This document shows, in pieces, positions 36,753 to 45,410 of a stretch of 64,000 nucleotides of DNA (the first letter of the stretch is position 1; every line of letters begins with the position of its first letter). The position numbers and the translations under genes are program-made. This DNA is from an uncultured Sulfitobacter sp. (GTDB lineage Bacteria > Pseudomonadota > Alphaproteobacteria > Rhodobacterales > Rhodobacteraceae): the NCBI RefSeq assembly GCF_947499945.1, contig NZ_CANMQD010000002.1, forward strand, positions 434,001-498,000, in the 5' to 3' direction. The notes beneath the pieces are model-generated. The model saw only the letters and a list, made by a program, of their open reading frames with translations. It was not told where the DNA came from and did no database searches.

Positions 36753-38105
36753 ATGCGTTTGAGCCGTTATTTCCTGCCCGTTTTGAAAGAAACACCCGCT
36801 GAGGCGCAGATTGTGAGCCACCGCTATATGTTGCGGGCGGGTATGATCAAGCAGAACGCCGCAGGGATTTATTCATGGTTGCCGCTGGGCTTTAAGGTGC
36901 TGCGCAAGCTGGAAAATATCGTGCATGAAGAGCAGATACGTGCAGGCCACGTGCCGATGCTTATGCCAACTTTGCAGCCTGCTGACCTGTGGCGCGAAAG
37001 TGGTCGGTATGATGATTACGGCGAAGAGATGCTACGCATAACTGACCGTCAGGGCCGCGACATGCTATATGGTCCAACCAACGAGGAAATGATCACCGAC
37101 ATCTTCCGCTCCCATGTGGGTAGTTACAAAGACCTGCCGCTCACCCTTTATCACATCCAGTGGAAATTCCGCGACGAGATGCGCCCGCGGTTTGGCGTTA
37201 TGCGGGGGCGCGAGTTCTTTATGAAGGACGGCTACAACTTTGACCTGACCAAAGAGGATGCGCTGCACGCCTACAACCGTCACCTCGTCAGCTATCTGCG
37301 CACCTACGAGCGGATGGGCCTGCAAGCGATCCCCATGCGCGCGGATTCTGGCCCCATCGGTGGCGATGATACGCATGAGTTCCTTGTGCTGGCCGAGACG
37401 GGCGAGTCGGAGGTGTTCTATGACAGCGCCGTGACCGACCTGAAATTCGGCGACCGTGCGATTGATTATGACAGCCACGAAGAATGTGCCGCCGTGATGG
37501 AAGAATTCACCACGAAATACGCCCGCACCGACGAGACCCACGATGAGGCGCTGTTCAACGAGATCCCAGAAGAGCGTCGCCGCACAGCACGCGGCATCGA
37601 AGTTGGGCAGATCTTCTATTTCGGGACCAAATATTCCGAGGCCATGGGTGCCACCGTGCAAGGGCCTGATGGCAAAGTCGTTCCTGTCCATATGGGCAGC
37701 CACGGCATTGGTGTTTCCCGTCTTCTGGGCGCGATCATCGAGGCCAGCCATGACGACAAGGGCATCATCTGGCCCGAAGGGGTCACACCTTTTCACTGCG
37801 GCATTATCAACCTCAAACAGGGCGACGAGGAAGCCGATGGCGCGTGCCAAGCACTCTATGACAGCCTCACGGCGCTGGGCCTTGAGCCGCTGTACGACGA
37901 CCGCAATGAGCGTGCAGGCGGCAAGTTCGCAACAATGGACCTCATCGGTCTGCCATGGCGCATCACTGTGGGGCCACGCGGCCTTAAGAATGGTGTGGTT
38001 GAGCTGACCTCCCGCCGCACAGGCGAGAGCGAAGAGATGCCGCCAGAACAGGCAGTCGAGCGCATTGCCCAGATCTACAAAGGTCTCACCGTTCGCGGAA
38101 TTTGA
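36753..38105 (+). CDS. proS: Prolyl-tRNA synthetase, short alphaproteobacterial form
   Basis: A 450-residue class II synthetase charging tRNA-Pro. Motif 1 lies in the N-terminal third ([21 protein letters not shown]), motif 2 includes [20 protein letters not shown], and motif 3 is in [16 protein letters not shown]. The anticodon-binding domain follows (about 350-450). It lacks the large editing insertion found in long bacterial ProS, as is normal for alphaproteobacteria. Editing of mischarged Ala-tRNA-Pro may rely on a separate protein not in this window. Followed by a good terminator at 38115-38143. Confidence 0.96.
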   Translation: MRLSRYFLPVLKETPAEAQIVSHRYMLRAGMIKQNAAGIYSWLPLGFKVLRKLENIVHEEQIRAGHVPMLMPTLQPADLWRESGRYDDYGEEMLRITDRQGRDMLYGPTNEEMITDIFRSHVGSYKDLPLTLYHIQWKFRDEMRPRFGVMRGREFFMKDGYNFDLTKEDALHAYNRHLVSYLRTYERMGLQAIPMRADSGPIGGDDTHEFLVLAETGESEVFYDSAVTDLKFGDRAIDYDSHEECAAVMEEFTTKYARTDETHDEALFNEIPEERRRTARGIEVGQIFYFGTKYSEAMGATVQGPDGKVVPVHMGSHGIGVSRLLGAIIEASHDDKGIIWPEGVTPFHCGIINLKQGDEEADGACQALYDSLTALGLEPLYDDRNERAGGKFATMDLIGLPWRITVGPRGLKNGVVELTSRRTGESEEMPPEQAVERIAQIYKGLTVRGI

Positions 38106-38114
38106 CCGATCAAG

Positions 38115-38143
38115 GGAGCGCGGGCTGGATCTGCGCTCCTTTT
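38115..38143 (+). terminator. Rho-independent terminator after proS
   Basis: GGAGCGC (38115-38121) pairs with GCGCTCC (38133-38139) and is followed by four T residues. It lies directly after the proS stop. Confidence 0.82.
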
Positions 38144-38178
38144 GCACCATTCTATGTTTGATGACATGAGGAGTGGCG

Positions 38179-39342
38179 ATGAAAAATATACTCACTTTTG
38201 CAGTAGCGGCTGTTATGGCCACAGGCGCTTGCGCACAGGGCGTTGAGCAGGGCGCAAAGAACGCCCCGCAATTCACTCCCGCATTTCAAAACCAGACCCG
38301 CGCAGCCGCTGTTGAAAGCGGTGTAATGCTGCAAATCGACGTGCTGGCCGAGGGTCTTGATACGCCGTGGGGCGTCGAAGTGCTGCCTGAAGGTGGCTAC
38401 CTTGTGACTGAACGATCAGGCGCGTTGCGCTTGGTCAGCGGCGGCAAGGCAGGGCCGCCGATCAAAGGAGTGCCCGAAGTGCTGGCTCAGCGGCAGGGCG
38501 GATTGCTTGATGTTGCATTGGCTGAGGATTTTGCCACAAGCCGTGTGATATTTTTGACCTACGCCAAACCGATGGCAGGCGGCATGTCAGCCACCGCCGC
38601 TGCCCGCGCGGTTCTGAGTGCGGATGGCACTAGCCTGAGCGAACTGCGCGATGTGTTTGTGCAAGACCCGCCATCGCCCAACGCCATGCACTTCGGTTCT
38701 CGCGTGGTGCCGCAGGGCGACTACCTCTACATCACCACGGGGGAGCATTTTTCGACCCGTGAGCGCAAATATGCCCAAGATTTCGATAAAACCTATGGCA
38801 AAGTCGTGCGCGTCAATCTTGAGGGCGGCGCGGCTGCGGGGAATCCCTTTAACTCCGAAGTCTGGAGCCTTGGCCACCGCAACGTGCAGGGCGCGGATAT
38901 TCGCCCTTCTGACGGAACGCTTTGGACGCTGGAGCATGGGGCCGCAGGCGGCGACGAGCTTAACAAAATCGCTGCTGGCGCAAACTATGGCTGGCCCGTT
39001 GTGAGCTACGGTGTGAATTACAGCGGCTCAGCGATTGGCAGTGGAAAAGCGCGACAAGAAGGCTTTGCCGAGCCGCAATACTACTGGGATCCTGTCATCG
39101 CTCCTGGTGGCTTCGCCTTCTACGATGGGACAATGTTCGACGGCTGGCAGGGTAACGTCTTGGCCGCCTCGCTCAACCCCGGCGGTTTGGTGCGTTTGGT
39201 CCTTGAAGGTGACCGTGTGGTGGGTGAAGAGCGATTCTTGGATGGTAAAATGCGCGTACGCGATGTGGAAATTGACCGTGATGGGGCGATCTTGATCCTG
39301 GACAATTCACATGGTCGGTTGTTGCGGCTCACGCCTGAATAA
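38179..39342 (+). CDS. Periplasmic PQQ-type soluble aldose/sugar dehydrogenase
   Basis: A 387-residue protein with a signal peptide (MKNILTFAVAAVMATGACAQ) and a six-bladed propeller of the soluble glucose dehydrogenase (YliI/GdhB-like) family. LDTPWGVEVLPEGGYLVTER is the first blade. AQRQGGLLDVALAEDF contains a conserved glutamine and aspartate, and SLGHRNVQG and LEHGAAGGDELN carry active-site His and Arg residues. It probably oxidises an aldose with PQQ in the periplasm. AGGAG six bases before ATG 38179 decides the start over GTG 38173. Monocistronic, after the proS terminator. Confidence 0.9.
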   Translation: MKNILTFAVAAVMATGACAQGVEQGAKNAPQFTPAFQNQTRAAAVESGVMLQIDVLAEGLDTPWGVEVLPEGGYLVTERSGALRLVSGGKAGPPIKGVPEVLAQRQGGLLDVALAEDFATSRVIFLTYAKPMAGGMSATAAARAVLSADGTSLSELRDVFVQDPPSPNAMHFGSRVVPQGDYLYITTGEHFSTRERKYAQDFDKTYGKVVRVNLEGGAAAGNPFNSEVWSLGHRNVQGADIRPSDGTLWTLEHGAAGGDELNKIAAGANYGWPVVSYGVNYSGSAIGSGKARQEGFAEPQYYWDPVIAPGGFAFYDGTMFDGWQGNVLAASLNPGGLVRLVLEGDRVVGEERFLDGKMRVRDVEIDRDGAILILDNSHGRLLRLTPE

Positions 39343-39418
39343 GGGCGCCTTGATCTTATGACCCCTGCGCATTAGGCAGCGATCAGGACAACGCGTTGTG
39401 AGTGGGGTACTATTGGCG

Positions 39419-39931
39419 ATGATACTGCGCAGTATGGTGTTTGTAGGCGGCCTTGCAGGGGCAGCTGCCACGTCCCAGTTCCCGGAATTTTCACAGCAGT
39501 ATTTGCAACGGCTGGGCGGTGCGGTTGATGCACTGGGCGGAGTTGTCGCTGATTTTGACGCCTCCGCCACGGCCTCGAATCTCACCCGCGACGATGCAAT
39601 TTCCCAGATGCAAGGCACTCCGTTTCTGGAGCGGCGTGGCACCGATATGACCCGCTCCATCGCACGCTATGAACGGCTGCGCCGCGACCTTGAAACGCTC
39701 CAAGGGCAGGGGCCATTTATGCGAGCTTATAACGGCACCCGATTTACTGACCCCGAAATTGCCCGTGCCGCGTGGGAGGCATACCAACCTGCGGTGCCGA
39801 TGAATTTTGCGGGGCTGACCTTCGCGGGTGTGGGCTTTGTCCTCGGCAGTCTTGCACTCAGCCTCATATTTGGCCTCCTGCGCATGCCCTTTCGGCGGCG
39901 CCCACGGCCTGATCCGCCCACCTCATCTTGA
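39419..39931 (+). CDS. DUF2937 membrane protein
   Basis: A 170-residue protein with hydrophobic helices at each end (MILRSMVFVGGLAGAAATSQ and FAGVGFVLGSLALSLIFGLL) flanking a soluble helical middle of about 100 residues (SQQYLQRLGGAVDALGGVVADFD). This matches the DUF2937 family, for which no function is established. The frame begins with GTG 39398. ATG 39419 is preferred because the family starts with the first helix, but neither site has a strong ribosome-binding site. It precedes lolC by 53 bases and may share its transcript. Confidence 0.82.
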   Translation: MILRSMVFVGGLAGAAATSQFPEFSQQYLQRLGGAVDALGGVVADFDASATASNLTRDDAISQMQGTPFLERRGTDMTRSIARYERLRRDLETLQGQGPFMRAYNGTRFTDPEIARAAWEAYQPAVPMNFAGLTFAGVGFVLGSLALSLIFGLLRMPFRRRPRPDPPTSS

Positions 39932-39984
39932 CCCGCACCCCACAAACCCCCACGGTGCGCAAAATCGCGTAAGCTAGGACCGAA

Positions 39985-41271
39985 ATGGCCACCAAGACTC
40001 CCCCCTTTGCCCCGTTTGAGTGGATGATCGCATGGCGCTACTTGCGTGCGCGGCGCAGTGAGGGCGGTGTGAGCACGATGACGTGGATCAGCCTTATCGG
40101 TATCACGCTTGCTGTCTTTGCCCTCATCGCGACGCTGGCCGTGCGCTCGGGCTTTCGGGCGGAGTTTGTTGATACCATTCTGGGCGCAAACGCTCATGTG
40201 ACCGTCTATGAAATGGGCGTGGTTCAGCCCAATGGCCGTGTCGACCACAGTATCCGCGACTATGATGTACTGGCCGCCCAAATCGCCGCTGTAGACGGTG
40301 TCACCCGCGTTGCCCCCATCGTGCGCGGTCAGGTCATGGCAACATTTCAGGGTAACAACGCAGGCATGGAAGTCTACGGCATCACCTCCGAGAACCTCAA
40401 CACCATCCCCCGCATTGCGAATCCCCAAACGGCCCAAGGGGACATTGGCCGTTTTGGCGAAGGCATCGCCATAGGATCTGGAATCGCCCGCACACTGGGT
40501 GCACAGGTAGGCGATACGATCCGCCTCATCTCGCCAGATGGCGTGAAAACTGCCTTTGGCACTAGCCCGCGCATCAACGCCTATGAGGTCACTTACATTT
40601 TCACCGCCGGCCGCTACGATATTGACCGCACCCGCGCATATCTGCCACTGGCCGAGGCGCAGAGCTACTTCAATTCTGAGGGAGCCGTGAACGAGCTGGA
40701 GGTCATGGTCGCCGACCCCGACAAGGTAGAGGACATCAGCCCCGATATCCTCGCCGCCGCTGGTGATAGTGCCTTGATCTGGACATGGCGCGAAGCGTCG
40801 TCGGGCTTTCTCAACGCGCTTGAAATCGAGGATAACGTGATGTTTGTAATCCTCTCGGTTCTTGTTCTGATCGCCGCGATGAACATCGTCTCAGGCCTCA
40901 TCATGCTTGTGAAAAATAAGGGTCGCGACATCGGTATTCTGCGCACCATGGGCCTGTCAGAGGGATCAATTTTGCGCATCTTTTTCATCTGCGGCTCCTT
41001 CACAGGCATCATCGGCACGGCCATGGGCGTCATCCTTGGCTGCCTCTTTGCGCTCTATGTGGATCAGGTTTTTGGTCTGGTGAATTGGATGTCGGGCGGA
41101 AATGCATGGGATCCGTCGATCCGTGGCATTTACTTCCTCCCCGCTAAGTTGGAGTTGGGTGACGTCCTCTCTGCCGTAGGGCTCTCATTGGGACTTTCGT
41201 TCATTGTAACCATCTTTCCCGCACGTCGTGCGGCGCGGATGAACCCGGTTGAGGCGCTGCGCTATGAGTAA
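39985..41271 (+). CDS. lolC: Lipoprotein-releasing ABC transporter permease LolC/E
   Basis: A 428-residue permease with one N-terminal helix ([19 protein letters not shown]), a large periplasmic MacB-like domain (about 60-280) and three C-terminal helices. The conserved coupling segment [18 protein letters not shown] lies between them. With LolD it extracts mature lipoproteins from the inner membrane and hands them to LolA. The terminal eight bases overlap lolD. A single LolC/E-type subunit is encoded here, so it may form homodimers (LolF-like). It would also handle the lipoproteins encoded elsewhere in the window, including the Slam substrate. Confidence 0.93.
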   Translation: MATKTPPFAPFEWMIAWRYLRARRSEGGVSTMTWISLIGITLAVFALIATLAVRSGFRAEFVDTILGANAHVTVYEMGVVQPNGRVDHSIRDYDVLAAQIAAVDGVTRVAPIVRGQVMATFQGNNAGMEVYGITSENLNTIPRIANPQTAQGDIGRFGEGIAIGSGIARTLGAQVGDTIRLISPDGVKTAFGTSPRINAYEVTYIFTAGRYDIDRTRAYLPLAEAQSYFNSEGAVNELEVMVADPDKVEDISPDILAAAGDSALIWTWREASSGFLNALEIEDNVMFVILSVLVLIAAMNIVSGLIMLVKNKGRDIGILRTMGLSEGSILRIFFICGSFTGIIGTAMGVILGCLFALYVDQVFGLVNWMSGGNAWDPSIRGIYFLPAKLELGDVLSAVGLSLGLSFIVTIFPARRAARMNPVEALRYE

Positions 41272-41947
41272 TCCTGTTCTGCGCTTGCGCGACATAAAAA
41301 AGGCCTACAACAGCGGCAAACCTAGTGAGGTTACGGTCCTCAACGGTATCGACCTTGAAGTTGCACGAGGCGAAGTTGTGGCGCTTGTCGCGCCCTCAGG
41401 TGCGGGTAAATCCACCCTGCTGCATATCGCAGGTCTGCTCGACACGCCCGACAGTGGCACAGTCGAGATCGGTGGCTCAGACATGACAGGCAAGCGTGAC
41501 GCCACCCGTACTGCGGTACGCCGCAACGATGTGGGCTTCATCTACCAATTCCACCATCTGCTCCCCGAATTCTCCGCAGCCGAGAATATCATCCTGCCGC
41601 AACTCGCCAATGGGATCGCTCGCAATGTGGCAGAGGCGCACGCCATCGACCTGCTCACTCGTGTCGGCGTCGCCCCCCGCGCCGCCCACCGCCCCGCAGA
41701 GCTGTCGGGGGGGGAACAACAGCGCGTCGCCTTCTGCCGCGCGTTGGCCAATGGCCCCAAACTCCTGCTCGCTGACGAGCCGACTGGCAACCTTGATCCC
41801 GAGACATCCGAGACTGTTTTTGCCGCCCTCATGGCACTTGTCCGCAGCACAGGCCTGTCGGCCCTCATCGCAACCCATAACCTTGAACTTGCCGCACGGA
41901 TGGACCGCCAGATCCGCCTCGACAAAGGCACCCTGCGCGCCGTCTAA
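41264..41947 (+). CDS. lolD: Lipoprotein-releasing ABC transporter ATPase
   Basis: A 227-residue ABC ATPase. Walker A is [12 protein letters not shown], with alanine in place of the usual first glycine. The Q-loop is in [19 protein letters not shown], the signature is [15 protein letters not shown], Walker B is [13 protein letters not shown] and the H-loop is [20 protein letters not shown] is the LolD-specific segment that contacts the permease. Translation is coupled to lolC by an 8-base overlap. It energises transfer of lipoproteins to LolA. Confidence 0.95.
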   Translation: MSNPVLRLRDIKKAYNSGKPSEVTVLNGIDLEVARGEVVALVAPSGAGKSTLLHIAGLLDTPDSGTVEIGGSDMTGKRDATRTAVRRNDVGFIYQFHHLLPEFSAAENIILPQLANGIARNVAEAHAIDLLTRVGVAPRAAHRPAELSGGEQQRVAFCRALANGPKLLLADEPTGNLDPETSETVFAALMALVRSTGLSALIATHNLELAARMDRQIRLDKGTLRAV

Positions 41948-41973
41948 ACGCCATTCCAATCGGAGCCCTCCAC

Positions 41974-42954
41974 ATGCCACAGATATCCCTCGACGAGATC
42001 GAACAAACCGTTCGCCGCGCATTGAGCGTACACGGGGCCGAAGCTTTCGCCGCCGCGGAAGTCGCGCGTGCCGTGCGCAAAGCCGAAAGTGTGGGCAACA
42101 AAATTTGCGGCCTCTACTATGTCGAGAGCTACTGCCAACAACTCCGCTCTGGCCGCGTCTCTGGTACCGTCACACCCCAAGTCAGCACCCCGCGCAAAGG
42201 GGCCGTGTTGGCTGACGCAGGCTTTGGTTTTGCTCAACCCGCTTTTGCCCATGCACTTCCCGTTGCCCTTGATGCCGCACGCACAAATGGCGTGGCATCC
42301 CTATCCGTAGCGCATGCCCACACCTGCACCTCGCTGGGCTATTTCACCGAACAAATCGCCCTCGCAGGCATGATAGGCATCGGCTTTACCAATGCATCCC
42401 CGATCGTCGCTGCACCAGGGGGCAAGACCCGCGCCATCGGCACAAATCCCATCGCATTCTCTGTGCCAGACGGGCAGGGCGGCATCGCAATGCAATTCGA
42501 CCAATCCACGACGACAGTAGCACTGGGCAAAATCACTATGGCCAAAGCGGCGGGCCAGAGCATCCCCGAAGGCTGGGCACTTGATGCAGAGGGTAACCCC
42601 ACCACCGATCCTAACGCCGCGATTAAAGGTTCGCTTGTCTCCATGGGCGGATACAAAGGTTGGGGATTTGGCCTCATGGCCGAAGTGCTCGCCGCCGCTC
42701 TCACAGGGTCGGTCCTGTCGCGTGACGTCAAACCCCTCAAAGCGCCTGAGGGCGCACCTCACGATCTGGGCCAATACTACCTCATCATCGATCCAAGCGT
42801 GAGCCATGACTTTGGCGACAAAGTCCAAGCTCTGGCCGCGCATATCGCCCAAGATGAAGGCGCGCGCATGCCCGGCCAGAACAAGCAGAGCATGGACCCT
42901 GTCGAAGTTGGGGAGGACACATGGACCCTTATCACAAGTCTCGCAAACGCCTGA
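41974..42954 (+). CDS. Malate/L-lactate/sulfolactate dehydrogenase-family oxidoreductase
   Basis: A 326-residue NAD(P)-dependent enzyme of the Ldh_2 (type 2 malate/lactate dehydrogenase) family, a fold distinct from Rossmann enzymes. AHAHTCTSLGYFTEQIALAG, TRAIGTNPIAFSVPD and MGGYKGWGFGLMAEVLAAAL are the family's conserved blocks, the last with a catalytic-region lysine. Substrates in the family include malate, ureidoglycolate, sulfolactate and diketogulonate, so specificity is open. In a marine Roseobacter a sulfolactate dehydrogenase role is attractive but unsupported by neighbours. Follows lolD by 26 bases. Confidence 0.88.
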   Translation: MPQISLDEIEQTVRRALSVHGAEAFAAAEVARAVRKAESVGNKICGLYYVESYCQQLRSGRVSGTVTPQVSTPRKGAVLADAGFGFAQPAFAHALPVALDAARTNGVASLSVAHAHTCTSLGYFTEQIALAGMIGIGFTNASPIVAAPGGKTRAIGTNPIAFSVPDGQGGIAMQFDQSTTTVALGKITMAKAAGQSIPEGWALDAEGNPTTDPNAAIKGSLVSMGGYKGWGFGLMAEVLAAALTGSVLSRDVKPLKAPEGAPHDLGQYYLIIDPSVSHDFGDKVQALAAHIAQDEGARMPGQNKQSMDPVEVGEDTWTLITSLANA

Positions 42955-42963
42955 CCGTGGTGC

Positions 42964-42983
42964 CAAATTTTTGAAAAAATTTG
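42964..42983. terminator. AT-rich hairpin between convergent genes
   Basis: CAAATTTTT (42964-42972) and AAAAATTTG (42975-42983) are perfectly complementary across two bases. It lies between the Ldh-family gene and the convergent DMT gene and offers A/T runs on both sides, so it could end transcription from either strand. Confidence 0.5.
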
Positions 42984-43014
42984 AGCCCGAATTATCGTAA
43001 AACTCGGCGCCCCG

Positions 43015-43449
43015 TCACGCCTGTTGTGTCAGCCAGACACCTATTGCCATGACGCTGATACCGCCCGCGCGGGTCAGGCTAACAGGCGAGACCTGAGCGC
43101 CAAACAGTCCGAAGTGGTCAATCAATGCTGCTGATATCAACTGTCCCAGGAGGACAAAGAACACCGCATTGCCCACTCCGAAATGCGGCGCAATGAACGT
43201 GATGCTCAGCACATAAAACGCGATCAATACACCTGCCAGAAACAGATGCTTAGGTACATCTACCAGCTTGGAAAATCCCTGCGGTGCTACCAAAAACGCG
43301 ACCACCAATGAGGCGATAAACGCCACAACAAATAGCACAGTGGCGGCCGCCGCAGGAGAGCCGATCCGCACGCCAAGTTGCGCGTTGAGTGCGGCGAGCA
43401 CGGGAATACCAATCCCCGCCAGCACCATGATCATCGCATAGTGCGCCAT
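43015..43449 (-). CDS. YdcZ/DUF606-type DMT transporter
   Basis: A 144-residue inner-membrane protein with about five hydrophobic helices. MIMVLAGIGIPVLAALNAQLG and NAVFFVLLGQLISAALIDHFG match the half-size DUF606 (YdcZ) branch of the DMT superfamily, which usually works as homo- or heterodimers. The start at 43449 (MAHYAM) follows a GAGGGG ribosome-binding site. The frame extends upstream through the preceding gene but is rejected. It lies 8 bases after the HExxH lipoprotein gene, so the two are probably co-transcribed. Substrate unknown. Confidence 0.85.
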   Translation of the reverse strand: MAHYAMIMVLAGIGIPVLAALNAQLGVRIGSPAAAATVLFVVAFIASLVVAFLVAPQGFSKLVDVPKHLFLAGVLIAFYVLSITFIAPHFGVGNAVFFVLLGQLISAALIDHFGLFGAQVSPVSLTRAGGISVMAIGVWLTQQA

Positions 43450-43457
43450 TCCGCCCC

Positions 43458-44138
43458 TCACATACATATCCGCTTGAGATCGATGCCGTCCCACGGCAGA
43501 CCGACATCGTACGCGGCGCTCTGCGGCAGGGCTGCAACTGGCATCACCTGAGACACCAACGCATGCAACCGCTTGGTCCGCGCCCCTTGTGGCTGCAACG
43601 CACGACAACACACCATCTCTTCCACGATCGAGCCTTGCTGCTCATACCCGAAATCCAGAAACTTGCGGTCCGCCAGATCAAACAGATAGGGATCATCGCT
43701 CACCTGATGCTCCCTAGCGGCCTTGAGGGGTGAATACCCCGTCAGCTTGCGGTTCTGCCACTGCCAGACATGCGTCAACTCATGGGAAAGCAGCATCGCT
43801 GCGACCAGTCCGATGCGGTCAGGATAATCGGGCAGGTAATCGTCAAGGAACCAGTCCTTGTCAAAGAGCACACGGTTATAAAGCGCGACAGCGGCGGGTT
43901 TGGAAGTCACGATCTTTTCTTCCGTATTCGGCGGAAAGATCAACTCGCGGCACGTGGTCCGCGGTCGCGGCTTGCGTCGAAACGTCACCGCCCGCGTGGG
44001 TGCTCCGTCATGCAGGCGCACACGGCTCACGTCCAGCGTAGGCCCGTGAATTCCAGCCGTAAACGCCCGCTCTGTTTCCGTCAGCGGACGGCCCCCACAA
44101 GCGGCAAGGAATAACAAAATCAAAAGGGCATAGCGCAT
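43458..44138 (-). CDS. Lipoprotein with HExxH metallopeptidase-like motif
   Basis: A 226-residue envelope protein. MRYALLILLFLAAC gives a signal peptide with lipobox LAAC (lipidated Cys14). The body contains LLSHELTHVWQWQNR, a clear HExxH at 119-123, and 50 residues later GSIVEEMV, which could supply a third ligand (Glu173 or 174) as in gluzincins. Four further cysteines are present (63, 177, 178, 225). I recognise no named family. An outer-membrane-anchored zinc protease or a DUF4157-like pseudo-protease are both possible. The start at 44138 is chosen for the signal peptide. Confidence 0.78.
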   Translation of the reverse strand: MRYALLILLFLAACGGRPLTETERAFTAGIHGPTLDVSRVRLHDGAPTRAVTFRRKPRPRTTCRELIFPPNTEEKIVTSKPAAVALYNRVLFDKDWFLDDYLPDYPDRIGLVAAMLLSHELTHVWQWQNRKLTGYSPLKAAREHQVSDDPYLFDLADRKFLDFGYEQQGSIVEEMVCCRALQPQGARTKRLHALVSQVMPVAALPQSAAYDVGLPWDGIDLKRICM

Positions 44139-44266
44139 GGCAGTATTAACGCGGGGAGACCGGGCCTGCACAAGCGCAAAATCGCCCGTGCTGCGGAAAT
44201 TGATCCAGATCAGACCATGCGCGCCGCTGCTGTGTTACGCTCAGTGAAACTCAAAAGGAGAGCCCT

Positions 44267-44662
44267 ATGAAACTGGTATTGGCAGCCCTCACAACGCTCA
44301 TTCTGTCGCCCGTAATGAGCATGGCGCAGGACGTGGAGATGGGCACAAACCTTTATGACCAACATTGCGCTGTGTGCCACGGCGCAGAGGCGCGGGGCGA
44401 CGGGCCCCTTGCACCCGCGCTCATCCTGCAACCGCCATCATTGCGCGAACTCGCCAAACGTCATGACGGCTTTCCGACAGTGCGCGTGGTCATGCGCATC
44501 GACGGCAGCGACCCGCTCGTCTCCCACGGTTCCCCCATGCCGATCTACGGCCCGTTCTTTGAGGAAAAAGACGCGATACTCAAATCCGAGTCAGGCCAGC
44601 CGATCATGACAAGCAAGCCGATTGCGGATCTGGTGGCGTATTTGAAGCATATTCAGGAGTAG
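44267..44662 (+). CDS. Small periplasmic cytochrome c
   Basis: A 131-residue protein with a signal peptide (to about residue 20, SMAQ) and a single class I cytochrome c domain. The haem-attachment motif HCAVCHG has Cys34, Cys37 and His38. A distal methionine is likely in HGSPMPIYGP. AAAGGAG precedes ATG 44267. No oxidase or dehydrogenase partner is adjacent; the PQQ-type dehydrogenase is 5 kb away. A general periplasmic electron carrier is the safe reading. Confidence 0.88.
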   Translation: MKLVLAALTTLILSPVMSMAQDVEMGTNLYDQHCAVCHGAEARGDGPLAPALILQPPSLRELAKRHDGFPTVRVVMRIDGSDPLVSHGSPMPIYGPFFEEKDAILKSESGQPIMTSKPIADLVAYLKHIQE

Positions 44663-44744
44663 GGAGCGGGGTAAGGGCAAAACCTAACGGCCCGCACCGG
44701 TCATCTGCCACCGAAGTTCCAGTCACCAGGACGCGCGTTTGTGC

Positions 44745-45398
44745 CTAGCCTCCGTTCTCGCTCTCAAGGGGAGGGAGCCTATCTCCCAGTGCCTCGTTGT
44801 CTTCGTCAAGCGCTATTATCTCATCTTGCTGCGATTTGAGCAAAAATAGTTGCTTGTCATTGGTTTGGATGCTTTGGGCTAGGAAATATGGATTACAGAC
44901 CGCAAATAAAGCAAAAACTATTGGCAACGAAACGTCCATGACCAAGGCAATAACCGTATTTGTAAGAGCTAAATTTCGGTCAAAGAACCTTTCTGACTTT
45001 GTTCTTCTATACTTTTGTTTACTTTCGAGGGCTTTGATTTCCCCTTGGGGATCGTCACCAAAGTCTTCGCTTTCGTCCCAACCCCAACTGTATTGAAGTG
45101 TCATGCTCTCATGTTGATCAATGCTCTTGAGTCGATTAAGCCACGCAGCTTTGATAGCCACAATCGCATTTGGGATCATTTTTAAGAAAAAAATCACCAA
45201 AAGAATTAGTGCTGCGACCTGCCCAAGCTTAACAATTTTATTCTGCGAAATTTGCAGCGTGAATTCCAAAAATTCAATGTGGCTATCTTCACTGATTTGC
45301 AAGGTCGCAAATATCAATGTCGCTATTGATGCGGCGAGGACAGACCTGCGTGCTTTCTTTAAATCTGCGGGGTCGAGGTGATCGAATATTATTATCAA
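44745..45398 (-). CDS. AT-rich hypothetical membrane protein
   Basis: A 217-residue protein that I do not recognise. It has hydrophobic helices at about residues 20-35, 58-75 and 150-172, a charged middle rich in Glu/Lys/Arg (ALESKQKYRRTKSERFFDRN), and an acidic C-terminal tail. The start is TTG 45398 behind GGGGAG with good spacing. Base composition is visibly more AT-rich than parE and its other neighbours, and codon choice is less GC-biased, consistent with recent acquisition. It begins 12 bases after parE on the same strand and so may be read from the parE promoter. Confidence 0.65.
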   Translation of the reverse strand: MIIIFDHLDPADLKKARRSVLAASIATLIFATLQISEDSHIEFLEFTLQISQNKIVKLGQVAALILLVIFFLKMIPNAIVAIKAAWLNRLKSIDQHESMTLQYSWGWDESEDFGDDPQGEIKALESKQKYRRTKSERFFDRNLALTNTVIALVMDVSLPIVFALFAVCNPYFLAQSIQTNDKQLFLLKSQQDEIIALDEDNEALGDRLPPLESENGG

Positions 45399-45410
45399 GT
45401 TTCGCTCCCC

